64,000 bases of DNA from Ascaphus truei (GCA_036426205.1 CM071574.1:8852864-8916863); one strand, 5' to 3'. Counted from the first letter of the stretch, positions 11,994 through 23,860 are shown. Translations and numbers: made by a program. The notes: generated by a model not told the origin, from the letters alone.

Positions 11994-12240
11994 CCAGCAA
12001 TAATAATAGCATGTTCTTGTATAGCGCTGCTAGTTTTACGTAGTGCTTTACAGAGACATTTTGCAGGCACAGGTCCCCGACCTGTAGAGCTTACAGTCTA
12101 TGTGGTGCCTGAGCCACAGGGAGATAAAGTGACTTGCCCAAGGTCATAAGGAGCTGACAGCAGGAGTTTAACCAGGTTCCACCTGCTTCAAACTCAGTGC
12201 CAGTAAGTGTCTTTACTCACTGAGCCGCTCCTTCTCCTTA
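11994..12240 (-). repeat. CORE-SINE (MIR-like), copy 2
   Basis: This is the reverse-orientation full copy of the element at 5,527. The L2-like tail (TATAGCGCTGCTAGTTTTACG), the core (GCCTGAGCCACAGGGAGATAAAG, TTGCCCAAGGTCA) and the tRNA-type head are all present. Confidence 0.8.
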
Positions 12241-14663
12241 ACAGGGTTAATAGGCTCCCACTCATATTCAGTTAAACCCCGTTGCTGCCGGAGAGGTGAG
12301 CAACACAACGCAAACTTTACCCCTCCAACAGCAAAGTATATACAAAATCTAGCGGCCAAAAACCTCATCTGTGGTCGCTTTCATTTCGACCTTGGAACCT
12401 GGACAGTGATGATACAAACATGTTCTACAAGGGAAAACCAAATGACAAAATGTTTCCCACTGCGATCACGTTTAGATTTTAATGCTTGGATGATTTTTAT
12501 TGCCTCATGTAGAATCTGGACCGATTGGTTCTGCTGCATCAGAAGATGTATCAGATGGAAACGCTTTTTGGCAAAGGTTACTTTGAAGCAGATAAGGATA
12601 TCGGGGGGTCGTGTTGATCTGTAATATATTTCTTATCAGTTTTCTGAACAAACGCATTATCTGTTCCTGATACTGCTTTTTGAAGAGCATGACTTGTCTG
12701 GGTTCAGAGTTTAAAATACAATCATTTACATTTCGTGGGGGGATTAGTTACCTTGTGACAATGTTAAGATCTATATTGGACCTCGTTTTATCAATAAATC
12801 AAGGCCTGATGGAGCAAAAGCGTATGCAGATTATTGATAAAAAATTTGTTGCATGTATAATTACAGTATTGGCCCGAATATAGTACAGCCTCGCACATAA
12901 TACGACCCTAACGTTTTTAAGGTGTTCTACATGAAAAATAAAAGGTGTTAGGCTGCGCATATAATACAAATACAGATTTCGCAAGGACATTTTTAGGAAA
13001 AAACATAGCACTATATTTGGGCCAATACTGTATATTTATACAGCACCAGCAGTGTACGGAGCACTTTACTAAAGTACACAGTGGGGATAAGTGGCAAGTA
13101 AATACAAACATAGGGCAAAGGGAGACTTTGCCCCAAAGAGCTTACAATCTATTTATTCTCCCATTCCCTTTTTAGCCTGATCGTATTTGGGGTGTAGATA
13201 TCAAAGGTTCCAGCTGCACAAAGCATCATGTTTATGAGCACTGAATGCAAAGTAATGGCAGTTTTATGTTGTGGTTCCTGTGCACCAGGTTTGTAGGCCG
13301 GGGGCAGGCCGGCCTTACCTTTGGTAGGACTCAAGGCGGCATGCCGGCAGCGGGGCCCCTCCTCCTGCAGCGTCACGCCGGAAAGTGACGTTGCACTGTC
13401 ATGGCAATGCACCGCTGCAGAAGAAAGGGTGCTCTGCATAAGGTAAGACCTCCCTGCACACACCCACCCACCCACCTCTACCTACACCCACCCACCTCTA
13501 CCTACACCCACACCCTCGCCCCCCTTGGGGCGAGCAGCAGTCCTGCACCAGCCCGGTGACTCCCCAGCTCCCTCCTCCAGCTCGCTCCTGTCCTTTCAGG
13601 TGGAAGTTGAATCCCGGCACCGACAGGCAGAAGGAGAGAGTGTGGCCCCCACGCCCGAAGGCGTGGGGCCCAAGGGAACAACCATGCTCGCTTTGCTCTA
13701 AGGCCGGCCTTGGTGCAGGAGATGTAACCCTAATGGTGCAGCACTTCATTAAGAAGCAAAATGTTGAACACTCAACAAAGTCCCAAAATGTATTTTTTAT
13801 TGTTGCATTGTATTCGGTGCAGCAGCTTGCGGGAAAGTTTCACTGGAATCCGTCTGTAATTTCCAGGTTCTTTTACAGCAGCAAATGGGAAAAAGTTCAA
13901 ATGAAGTCATGACAAACTGTTAGTTTCATCTCTGCTGCGCTAGTCCTTGCTTTTCCCATTTTTAATATTTCAAGATCAGATGTAACCAACTTTTGTTGTT
14001 TTAATGCATGTGGGATGACACCAGAAAATGTAATTTTTCAGCAAACTATATTTCCGTAGTACAACTAAAGAATGCAAGATAAAAGTGCAGCGTTGCTGCA
14101 TACAGCAGCAAAAGGACGTCCCGGTGGGAAAAAAAAAGAAGAGAGACCTTTTTCATGGTGAGCAGAGGGGATGCTGCTACCCAAACATTTTCTGCTGTAC
14201 CAAATTACCATTTATCCAGCAACGGGATGCTTCTGAAGGCAATGTATTAAATGGCAAGTGATTAATGTATGTAACCATCCGCAAGGAAAGTGATGAAATC
14301 CTCCAACTCGTTTGTAATTTTTTTGGTCTTGACCAACATTTCAGTGCTAACACGGTATCTTCGGCACCAAAACGTTGACCAAGACAAACAGTTGCAGGGC
14401 TTAATCATTCTTCTGGTTACCTGTGTGGCAGTATGTTTGGAGCACCCAATACTTTTGTTCTTTGCTATAATCTGATTTGAGAACATTATTTGCCCATTGT
14501 TGTGTGTAAACACCTGTCAGATATGTGCAAACGTTTCAATACAACATTCTTAAAAGATGCAGACTACGATATGTCTGTTTATTCTAATGTGCATTACTAG
14601 TACCTTAAATAAAAACACAGGACATCAGCTTTTACAGACACTCCAAAATGTGGGTTCTCTCAC

Positions 14664-15300
14664 CTTTTGAAGAATATTTGCTATGGTACAAAGTGTGTGC
14701 TCTCTCGTGTGCATGAAGCAGCGCCTGGAGAGAGAATAGCTGATCTTCAGAACTCATCTTGCCTATGTAGTCCGGCAGATCATTGAAGGTAATCCAGGTA
14801 TCAACCAAGTCACCATAAACCCCAAAGGCAAAGTCTGCATATTCCACAAAGCGATCGGCTGGAGAGCTGCCTGTCTGGTCACTGGGAGCAGGAAGCAAGA
14901 GGCTATGTAGTTGTCCGCTCTGCAAAATGACCACCGGTTTAATGTCCGCTTCAGTTATGCGCTGAAGAAGCTTTCTGTAGCATTGCACGCTTCTCTCATC
15001 AGGGGCCTGTGGGTTTCCCTTTGGGAGTAGTGTGGTCCAATGTAGATTGACTTTATAATGGGTAACTCCATGCTGGCGGAGAGAAGGGAACAGGTCTTTC
15101 AGATTACGTAGAAGCTGGTCATGGCACCCATAGTCTTCATCAGAATTCACTTCATTTCTTGTATTTTCTGCACTGAAAATACCCACTAAATTGCTTGATA
15201 AAGGTCCGGCAATTGCAATGAAGCTTCCATTCGACTTCCAGTCCATCGCTCGGCATGGGAAACAGAGGAGAATTAGGAGTAATCCCCAGGCTGGCCCCAT
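14664..15300 (-). CDS. lct: LCT exon 1: signal peptide and N-terminal pro-region
   Basis: This is an intact frame of 212 codons plus one base. The Met at 15,300 was preferred over one seven codons upstream because it directly precedes the hydrophobic signal peptide (GPAWGLLLILLCFPC), matching the mammalian layout. Conserved family stretches are FIAIAGPLS, THYKVNLHW, PDERSVQCYRKLL, PVVILQ and GDLVDTWITFNDL. The donor is CAAAAG|GTGAGA, phase 1. The frame continues past the donor for only nine codons. Confidence 0.93.
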
Positions 15301-15355
15301 CGTGGTCAGTCTGTGTCCCAAAGCAAGCTGGTGAAGTCATTTATGCTATGTTCAA

Positions 15356-15401
15356 GGTCATAAAATTAACATTTAACTTGACCCAGCTACAGTATAGATA
15401 A
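15356..15401 (-). promoter_or_regulatory. Candidate LCT proximal promoter motifs: CDX-, HNF1- and GATA-like
   Basis: Upstream of the LCT ATG lie, on the minus strand, TTTATG (CDX-like; plus 15,359-15,364), a paired GTTAAATGTTAAT (HNF1-like; 15,365-15,377) and TTATCT (GATA-type; 15,396-15,401). CDX2, HNF1alpha and GATA factors are established regulators of the mammalian lactase proximal promoter. Individual short matches are weak; their clustering 55-105 bp from the ATG is the support. Confidence 0.4.
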
Positions 15402-15817
15402 GGAAACTGCTGAAAAATAATTTATGGCGTCATAAAGGGACGTCTGCTGATTTCTATAGTGCGGCAGGGAAAACCCTGACAGCAATATATGGAAATGGTG
15501 CAAGACTTACAAGGATTTTCAGCAAATTGGACTATGGTTTTTGAATGAAGCACAACCATTAATGCATGCCTATTTTCAATCACAGCAAACAGTGACGGGA
15601 AGCTGTAATCCCTAGAAGATACATGGATGCAATCCATCACCAATTGGCAAGCTCGTGCCTTAGCTGTGCTCAAACATCAAATGACTGCATGATAGATCAT
15701 GGGAACTGTATGGTGAAGCATTACCTGTTACACTAAACTTAACTTACTTGAAATAACTCACACAAGACACAAATATAAGTTGGTGGGTAAGGCTGCAGCA
15801 CAATTTATTAAACCATC

Positions 15818-16416
15818 TGTGAAGATTGAGATAAGGTGTGTGGCTCAGGCTGTATGAAGACAGACTATCATCACCTCCATTTTGGCACACCAGCCATTTT
15901 GAGTTTGCTTGTGTATATGTGTACCTGTTTATTTGTGTATGTTTGATTACTGCAGAGTATTGCTCCTGGTGTAAACTAGCCCTTGTATAATTCCTACTAG
16001 TCATGAGATTGAAATAATTGCATTCGTAAGAGTTTTTCCTGCCTTAGACATTTTTTGCTGACCTTAGTCTCTCTTATTTGACAGATACACCCAGATGGCT
16101 AACAGGGTTACCCCTTAAGTCAGGAGGGTAAGAGGCCCACAGTGCGGTGGAATATATAGGATAAGATATAGCTTACGAAGCATATTTATGTATGGATAAG
16201 GGTTTTTAAGTCATCATATTATTTTTTATCTCTAAGCCAGCCCCCTTAAGGGGCGTATTACTCATTTTGAAATGTATAAAAATGTGATGCCAAGCAATAT
16301 GTTTTCAGAGGCATGAGTTCATTTTTGAATTCTCTCTCATTTGTACCATGGTGCAGATAAACTCACGTTGATACTTTGAACCCTTGACTCATTGATATTA
16401 TTTCTACACTTTCACA
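15818..16416 (+). repeat. ERV 5' LTR
   Basis: A 599-bp sequence starting TGTGAAG and ending TTTCACA (TG...CA). It matches the interrupted 3' LTR nearly base for base, apart from small differences. TATAAAAATG near 16,275 is a candidate core promoter. Confidence 0.93.
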
Positions 16417-16418
16417 GA

Positions 16419-16436
16419 TGGCGCCCGAATGGGGAC
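16419..16436 (+). other. Retroviral primer-binding site, tRNA-Lys-like
   Basis: TGGCGCCCGAATGGGGAC lies two bases after the LTR end. It differs at two positions from the well-known tRNA-Lys3 primer-binding site. Confidence 0.8.
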
Positions 16437-17329
16437 CCAATACCTCGGGAACCAGGAGACCCCAGTCGGAGCAGCTGCTACATCACTCAAACGTGCACAC
16501 TTGGAATAAGGTACGGCTTTATCCTTTTTAACAGAAAAAAACATTAGATTAATTGTTTGAGTGATCTGTAGACAGTTTGTTCTTTATGGGCAACCTACCT
16601 GAGTGACGGGACACCCTGTATCACGTGAGTTTATCAATATTATACTGATCAGGTATTGTTATTGTTGTTTTATATTATTGCCATAAACTCAGGTCAGATT
16701 ATACCATGTGCCGCTAAACGGCAGGGCCAGGTAAAGGCCCGGAAGGTATAATAGTTATAAGGGGGAAAGTCTCCTAAACTTGGAAAGAGAACTATTGTTA
16801 AGGAACAGCAGGTGACTATTTTTTAATACCACTGGTCCTTAACTCTATATTCTACATATATTATACCAAGTGGTGAGCACCTTATTGGTACACGATCGAC
16901 TGACGTTGATCGGGGTAATACAGGAGAATTATGGGGAACCTACATTCTCAATCGCCGGCGACGGGTACGTCCCTTGAAATTATGTGTAGACTTTATGGTA
17001 ATAAAATGTGAAAGAAATGGATATTTAGTGGCGCAGAGTATATTAAATAAGAAGGAAAAGGTTACAGGACTTGCATGTCTGTGAGACATGGAAGTTAATT
17101 ATTAACCTAGGAAGAAATGGCTTGAATTTAAGAATGTAAAAGTAGTTTTTAAGGGATGAATGCATTAATACTGCATGGAAAAAGAAACAAGGGGACATCC
17201 TCTTTAAATGTTTTTTTATTTGTTTGTTTTTGTCTTAGAAAGCTCATAGTAACTAGTTAGAGGGCATAATAATATACATGTCATGGAGTGAAGTGTTTGC
17301 GTGTCACTCTCTGATAGTTAATGTATGTA

Positions 17330-19586
17330 CAGCTAAACCCCGTTATAACGCGGGTCTCGGGGTCCACCCCGAGACCACCGCGTTACTAACGGGGTCGCGA
17401 GAAAAAAAAATGGCCGCCGCGCTTTAGCGCATATTAATCCCCGAGGAAAGGAGATGGGAGCGGGGCATTGTCCCTCCGCTACCCGTTCCCCCTGTCACCG
17501 GGGACAGGACGCGGGGAAGAGATGGGGCGGGGATTGTCCCTCCTGTCCCCGCTTCACCCTGTCACCGCGGAGGCCCGCGGGGCAGGAGATGGGAGCGGGA
17601 TGTCCCTCCTGTCCCCGCTTCCCCCTGTCACCGCGGGAGGAAGGGGAATGGGCAAACATCCATCTTCACGAGAGCCCGGCGATGCGAATGCGCACGGCGA
17701 ACGTGAGGGGTCGCGCTGTAAGTGTGCTGCTTTGGAGACAGGTAAGCAGTCTCCGGAAGACCGCTAAACCCCCCCCCCCGCCGCAGCACAGGCCCTCCGT
17801 GTTGTGTGTAGTTGTTGGTGTGTGTAAGGTTCTGAGTGTGTGTGTAAGTAAGTGTAAGAGCCGGAGCGGGGGTGGGAGGTTGGACAGGGAGGGGGGGCGT
17901 GGCTTGAGCGGGGAACCCGCTACTCTCCCCACCCCTCCCTCCACGGACGCAGGAGGGAGCTGCCTCTCTCCCTCCCCTCCACACGGACTGCCAGAGGGAG
18001 CTTGCTCTCTCCCCCCATCCCGGACTGCAGAGGGACCAGGTATGTAGAACTTAAGCATGGTAAAAAGGCCTCGCTTTATATGCTAACACTATGTGCAACG
18101 TGTGGGGGAATTAACAACAAAGACAATTTGCTGAAAGGTAATCTATTTTGGTACAGAAATATGCCTATCCTCATGCCAAGATGATCATCTTCATCTTTTG
18201 GTAACACAAGTGCTGTTCATTTCTATGGGTCCCTCCCTCCACGGCTGCAGGAGGGACCCGCTACTCTCCCCCCCCCCTCCTCCACGGACTCGGGCTGGAG
18301 CACTCATACATACACACATACACACACACACACACACCCCCAAAGGCACTCACGCACTCATACACACAAACGCGCGCAAACACATGCAGGCACTCAAGCA
18401 CTCACACACACACAGACAGGCACTCGCACTCACACACCCAGACCGCTAACCCCCCCCCCCCCGCCCGCATTACAGGGCCCGCCGTATAGCCCCGCGTCAG
18501 CGCAAGGCCCCGCCACCCCCCAACCCCCACAGCACAATGACTTCCCACCCCCTTAACTTTGTGAAACAAAAGTCACAAGACAGGCAAAATACATCTGTTA
18601 AAGTGCAGTTGTCTGTATTTTATAATAATTGTGTGACAGTAGGTGTTGCAGGGGTCAGTGTGCAGGTGGTGTGTGCAGTGTGTGTTGTGTCAGTGTGGGG
18701 ATGGTTATGTGTGGCATGTGTGAGCAATGAGCAGTGTGTGTGCAGTGTGCGTGTGTGCGTTGGGCATGTGGTGCAGTGGGTTCCATGAGCGTTGCCATGT
18801 CATGTGTCAGTGTGTTGTGCAGGTGTCAGCAATGAGGCAGGGTATGGTGCAGGTGTCCAATGAGCAGTGTGTGTGCAGTGTGTCAGTGTGTGCAGTGTGA
18901 GCAATGAGCAGTGTGTGTGCAGTGTGCAGTGTGTGTGCAGTGTGTGTGCAGTGTGTCAGTGTGAGCAGTGTGTGTGCAGTGTGTGTGCAGTGTGTGTGCA
19001 GTGTGTGTGCAGTGTGTGTGCAGTGTGAGCAATGAGCAGTGTGTGTGCACTGTGCAGTGTGTGTGCAGTATGTCAGTGTGTGCAGTGTGAGCAATGAGCA
19101 GTGTGCAGTGTGTGTGCAGTGTGTCAGTGTGTGCAGTGTGAGCAATGAGCAGTGTGTGTGCAGTGTGCAGTGTGTGTGCAGTGTGCAGTGTGCAGTGCAG
19201 TGTGTGCAGTGTGTCAGTGTGAGCAATGTGCAGTGTGTGTGTGCAGTGTGTGTGTGCAGTGTGCAGTGTGCAGTGTGTGTGCAGTGTGTGTGCAGTGTGT
19301 CAGTGTGTGCAGTGTGAGCAATGAGCAGTGTGTGTGCAGTGTGCAGTGTGTGTGCAGTGTGCAGTGTGTGTGCAGTGTGTCAGTGTGAGCAATGAGCAGT
19401 GTGTGTGCAGTGTGCAGTGTGTGTGCAGTGTGGCAGTGTGAGCAATGAGCAGTGTGTGTGCAGTGAGTGTGTGCAGTGTGTGCAGTGTGCAAAAAAAAAT
19501 TTTTTTTTTAAAAACGGGAGCCACGGGAAAACCGCGTTATAACCGAATCGCGGTATAACGAGGCGCGTTATAACGGGGTTTAGCTG
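17330..19586. mobile_element. Pogo/Tigger-like non-autonomous transposon carrying a minisatellite
   Basis: Perfect 23-bp inverted ends (CAGCTAAACCCCGTTATAACGCG) are flanked by TA on both sides, the target site of Tc1/mariner/pogo elements. The interior is GC-rich on the left (17,340-18,500) and a GTGTGCAG minisatellite on the right. There is no transposase frame. It is inserted in the ERV internal region. Confidence 0.82.
18640..19490. repeat. GTGTGTGCAGTGTG minisatellite
   Basis: About 850 bp of nested short units built from 'GTGTGTGCAGT' with periodic 'GAGCAATGAGCAGT' and 'GTCAGT' variants. Long open frames on both strands here are composition artefacts. Confidence 0.95.
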
Positions 19587-19710
19587 TATGTATGTATGTA
19601 TGTTTGTATGTCTTTATTTATATAGCGCCATTAGTGTACATAGCGCTTCACATTGTCACGTATAGTACTAATCATAAAAATAACAAACAATACAAATAAC
19701 AGATCTTAAT
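19587..19710 (-). repeat. CR1/L2-type LINE 3' tail
   Basis: The reverse complement of a LINE end (GCGCTATGTACACTAATGGCGCTATATAAATA with an ACATACAT tail). The same tail is found at 33,420 and 46,918. Confidence 0.7.
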
Positions 19711-20399
19711 GATTTTGAATGAAAGAATAATAAGGGTTAAAATAAACCTATACAACAAAAAACTAAAATGCAAAAAGCTATTTCCAATATGACAAAAATA
19801 AAAATACACCGTGCAATACCTATATATCTCTTATAAAAGGGTCATTTCGTTTAACCCTTTGGTCAAAGTGTATTAAGCCTGCTGCCATTTACAAGGCATG
19901 ACCGTAGCGTTTAAAATAAACCTAGGCAGCAGTGTATGTTAAAGTTTGTTAGTGTAATGTTTTAAAAGAAAATGTGAAATTTGGCAGTTGTAAAAAGATT
20001 TCTTTACACCCTGACTCAAGTATGAATTTGTATTTTTTTACTGTAGCACATTTTTTGTTGTTCCTGGGCGTGGGAGATACTGTGTTATAATATTTAAATG
20101 ATCTATTGATACCAATAAAATATGAAGTAGGATATAAGGAAGTTTTAAATTTAAATTTTATGTGCTGATTTAGAGGAGTCAGGACTGAAGCGAGGTATAT
20201 CTAGAATGCAAAGTTTTAAAAAGTAAATGTTTATTTTTTATTGTTGTAATAATAATAGTAGACAAAAGAGTCTGATCTTATGGTGTAAGGAAGCTTTATA
20301 CAGTTTTACTCTGGCCAACAGGATTATGAGAATGTTGGAGATTTGTTAATTGCCGTAGAGAGAATGTTGATGGAAGATAAAGAGTTGTAGGCAGAGAAC

Positions 20400-20441
20400 G
20401 TGTGTACGTGTGTGCGTGCGTGCGTGCGTGCGTGCGTGTGT
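20400..20441. repeat. (GTGC)n-type simple repeat
   Basis: A GTGTGTACGTGTGTGCGTGCGTGCGTGC tract in the ERV internal region. Confidence 0.85.
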
Positions 20442-21039
20442 AAGAAAGATAAGGAATTAGAAATAAATAGTAAATAAAACAATAAGATTTTTGTTTTATA
20501 GGAAAGGTTGCAGAGATGGTTTTGTTTTTGTTTTTTAGTTATCAAGGTTTCTCTGTTCAAACTTATAATAGGAAACTAACGTTTTTTTTTTCTTAAATGA
20601 ACTGGTCTTGTCTCATTTTTAACAGCAGTCATTTAAAAGAGTGAAGGTTAAAAGCAGCCAAGCGGGCTGGCCCACCTCCTCCAGCTTAAAGAATGTACAA
20701 AGACCACGTTCCAGACATCAAAAGTTATCTAGAAGCTCAAAAAAAAAAGAAAAAAAAATGTTTAAAAGCAGCTTAGTTATAATATGGGGAAAGAGAATGA
20801 TATTGTAATTTATTTTTTTTGGACTGAGTTTGCAGGATCAAACAGGTCTGTTTTGGGTTTTTATCTTATTTTTTGTAAAGTTCATTTTGCTCTGTATCAG
20901 AGAAGTGTGAAATTATGCTTATTTATTGTGCTTTCTGTTTCTGTATCCGTTTTAGGATAAATACCTCATAGTTTATGGGCGTCTCCCGGCAACAGTACTG
21001 GGTACGTCTGGTCTGCTGCACCAGTACGGGTTAAATTAT

Positions 21040-21190
21040 TTCCCAACGCTGTCCTCCCCAGATTTGGCCAATACCCACTCAGCAGAAATGCTTTAGATGG
21101 CATAGCCCCTATTATGGAGGAATTATTACAAGAAGGGGTTATAATCCCCACATGCAGTATCCACATTACTTCTATGCAGAAACCAGTAAA
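21040..21190 (+). pseudogene. ERV pol (reverse transcriptase) fragment
   Basis: A roughly 45-codon stretch resembles the N-terminal RT region of gamma-type retroviruses (the 'QYPLS...ALDGI' and 'ELLQEGVI' neighbourhood). It is bounded by stops and frame breaks, and no catalytic motif is retained. Confidence 0.65.
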
Positions 21191-22689
21191 CACATTTCAA
21201 TTCTATGTGTTCTAATTAGGAGATGTTTTCAATTCTGTTTGTTCTAATTAGGAGATGTTTGGGAATTTTTTTAAGATGTTGGTAAAAGCTTACATGCACA
21301 TGATATGTCAAGAGACAATCACCGATTGTTGTATTTCTGAGATACCATGAAAAATCAATCCTGAATAGGGCTGTATGAGAAGCTCCATTTTTTAGCTCTA
21401 AACTGCCTCAACTTGTATAGCAGTCAGTATATGCTAGAATCCAGCTATTTTTAACTGCTCTGTTCAATAGCATGTGGCAGAAGCCCAGAGAAATTAGCTG
21501 GCTATACGTCAATATTAAGCAGCTGAAGTTTGAAATTGTTTTATTAATAATACAATAATATTTAATATGTATTTCCGTATTTGAATAGTGTCAAAAGTAT
21601 ACTCAGCACTTCACAAAGCGTACAATATAAACGAGTAAGCATAAAGTCATATATGAAATAATTTTTCCTATAAATTTAACTGCATATGGGATGTATTTTA
21701 TAACTTTTAACCATTACCTCTCCGTTCCCCCCAAAAGGTGTCTCAATTTGAACCCTCATCTATAGCCTCTCATTTTAAAGAATGCAACTGTAGGCAATCC
21801 AGATTTTATTTTTAAGCAGTAGCAATTGTCGAATTCATGGTATATATATTTAAACCTCAAGCTGCTGATGTTTTAAATACCATCATCCTTTATGTCATGT
21901 ATTGTTCACATGGCATAGGATTTGCATATGAACAAAAGAGAGGATAATTTATATGATTTTCCGTAACACACCTGTCTATATGCGGATGCCAAGACAGTGG
22001 TGAAAAACAAAAAAAATTGTGCTGATATTGTGCAGATACTAAATTATAGTGGCTAAAAGCGCTCTTCTTGTGCTTTTTGTTAATGACATTTTTTTAAGTC
22101 TCTCCAATCTTAGGTGCAGCCTATACAGTCTACCAAGGAGAATACAAAGCAGCAGCATCATCATCGTAAAAAAAAAGTGCCGGCACCACCGTAAACAGCC
22201 AACAAAGACAAAGACTCGTCAAACCAGTGTTTTGAAGGGATTTTTTTCCCCTGACCACTGACCAACAGTGTATATAAGCAAAATTAGAACATTTAACCAC
22301 CGAGGGAATTAAGACTTCAGGCAAGGCCCGGTCTTATCCGAACATTTTTTTTTTTTTTCAGGACTCTATATTATTTTTTTATGCTTTAGAGTGTGTTTTT
22401 AAGATGTATGCCCCGCTAGGCAAGATCAACCTACGCCATCCAGATGATGATAAGGGATGATCAGTTTTGAAATATTTGTAATGTTTATTGTTTTGTGGTC
22501 ACATAATTTTGCAGACAATCATATAATCTCGCACAATGCTACATGGGTTAATGGGTCACAAGGGAATATATACAATGATTCCCTGCCATACTCTAGTGGC
22601 CCCCAATGACGTAAGAGAGAATTACATTTAACCCCTTGAGTTGGGATACCTTACACCGATGCCGAATTTAAAAAATGAAATGTCAATTT

Positions 22690-23829
22690 GAATTTGTTTA
22701 CAGGGAACTTTTTTTAAACTTTTAAACCGAATTCCACTGGTAAATGAGGATCCTGTAGGTGGATTTTATATTAATTACACTGGGAACAATCAATTTATGG
22801 GTCAGGTGCCTCCACCAACTAATCAAACTTGTGTAAACATAGATTTACAGCCCGGAGCTAAAAATGTATAGGGAGGATATGGCCTTCATTTTATCCATTA
22901 ATTTACTTAACCAAGAACAGGTACAGATTAGATTAATGGCCCTACAGAATAGAATGACTCTAGACCAGCGGTGCGCAAACTGGGGGGCGCGACCCCCAGG
23001 GGGGGTGCAAGACTGCCGGCGGTGGGGCGCGGGGTTTACATAGGCCCCGCGCGCTTCCCGAAGGCACTTAAATTAAGTGCCGGGGGAGCTGCAGAGCCTC
23101 TGTAAACCTTCACTTACCTAGGCTCCGGCGGCTTTCTTCCTGCGTCGCCATGGCAACGCGGCGTCAAAATGACGCCGCGAGGTCATGTGACGTCACGTTG
23201 CTATGGCAACGTGAAGTCATGATGCCAGAACGCAGGTGAGTGAGGGTTAGGGGGGGCGCGGGAGTGAGGGGACCGCCGGTAGGGGGGCGCAGGGAAAAAA
23301 GTTTGCGCCCCCCTGCTCTAGACTATATTTTAGCGTATGTGCCCTCGTTAAAGAGCAATGTTGTGTTTTTATTAGAGATCAAAGTGGTAAGATTGAGCAT
23401 GAGCTAGAGAAGATTGCAGAGATACAGGAGAGATTAAGGAAAGGTGGAGATGAGAGGTGGGATTTGTTAGGAATTAGCAAATTGGTTGGTTCCCTAGGAG
23501 CGAAACTGATTAATGGATTTGTCTGTGTGCTTGCAGTTCTGGTTGTTTTGTATGTCTGTGTCATGTGCAGTAAATCCCTACTGCAAAGGTGTGTAACACC
23601 CTCTACCCAGGCCATGCCACTGATCACAGACGACACCACGGAAGATGCAATCTCAGAAAGAAAAGTCAGTCCCCCTCAATGGAATACAGATGAAGATGAT
23701 GGCAGAAAGACCAACCTGGCTGATATGATAGCCAGCAGCTCTGTGAGTTTCCAGAACTATCAAAATCATGCAATCTTGGACCCTCCAGGCCAGCGCAACG
23801 TTTCTGAGTTTTATCTGAATTATCCTTAA
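22690..23829 (+). pseudogene. ERV env remnant (surface end and transmembrane subunit), split by a hAT MITE
   Basis: Envelope-like sequence runs to 22,957, is interrupted by a MITE (22,966-23,315), and resumes at 23,324. Across the insertion lie a degenerate QNR-type heptad region and a CX6CC cysteine motif, then a hydrophobic anchor and a long cytoplasmic tail ending at a TAA (23,827-23,829). The uninterrupted 3' part is 121 codons. The upstream part contains stops. Confidence 0.7.
22966..23315. mobile_element. hAT MITE with perfect 8-bp target duplication
   Basis: The ends are CAGCGGTGCGCAAACTGGGG and AGTTTGCGCCCCCCTG, typical of hAT elements. CTCTAGAC is exactly duplicated at 22,958-22,965 and 23,316-23,323. 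The interior is CpG-rich. It splits the ERV env remnant. Confidence 0.93.
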
Positions 23830-23848
23830 AAGACTATGTTTTTAAGAA

Positions 23849-23860
23849 CAAAAAGAGAGG
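23849..23860 (+). other. ERV polypurine tract
   Basis: AAAAAGAGAGGA sits immediately before the 3' LTR start at 23,863, the expected position for plus-strand priming. Confidence 0.8.

Larger units (their letters stand above)
7669..14663 (-). other. LCT intron 1 content
   Basis: Seven kilobases separate LCT exon 1 from the next recognised exon. The repeats listed individually account for part of it. The rest (about 9.2-11.0, 11.1-11.9, 12.3-12.9 and 13.2-14.6 kb) shows only short open frames, a CT-rich tract near 10,530-10,610 and CpG-rich patches. I recognise no gene or conserved RNA there. Confidence 0.6.
1521..15300 (-). pseudogene. lct: LCT (lactase-phlorizin hydrolase) remnant lacking the catalytic GH1 repeats
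   Basis: Mammalian lactase-phlorizin hydrolase is an intestinal brush-border glycosidase of about 1,927 residues with four GH1-type repeats: a degenerate pro-region, catalytic repeats, then a C-terminal membrane anchor. Here five exons are recognised: exon 1 (14,664-15,300), three more pro-region exons (7,598-7,668; 4,010-4,115; 2,469-2,547) and the anchor exon (1,521-1,744). About 24 pro-region residues between the second and third recognised exons were not found. No sequence for repeats II-IV exists anywhere between the last pro-region exon and the anchor exon, and no GH1 catalytic motif is encoded elsewhere in the window. The flanking phases (2, then requiring 1) do not join. Splice sites and frames of the surviving exons are otherwise intact, so either recent decay or a short non-enzymatic product is possible. 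An assembly deletion is a further alternative. Confidence 0.75.

Noticed and set aside
13280..13720. AGGCCGGCCTT at both sides of a GC-rich block, a possible transposon
   Set aside because: The motif is itself a palindrome, and no target duplication or longer inverted ends could be seen.
14262..14513. AACGTTGACC / GGTCAACGTTTTGG signature in LCT intron 1, possibly another PLE ribozyme-like site
   Set aside because: The GAAAC element reads CAAAAC and no CTGANGA partner is positioned nearby. It is too degenerate to call.
17454..18058. Overlapping frames of up to 197 codons in GC-rich DNA
   Set aside because: They lie inside the pogo-like non-autonomous element and are Pro/Gly-rich in every frame. 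No transposase motif is seen.
18807..19524. Several 70-140-codon Cys/Val/Ser or Thr/His-rich frames on both strands
   Set aside because: They are products of the GTGTGCAG tandem repeat, with no non-repetitive coding sequence.
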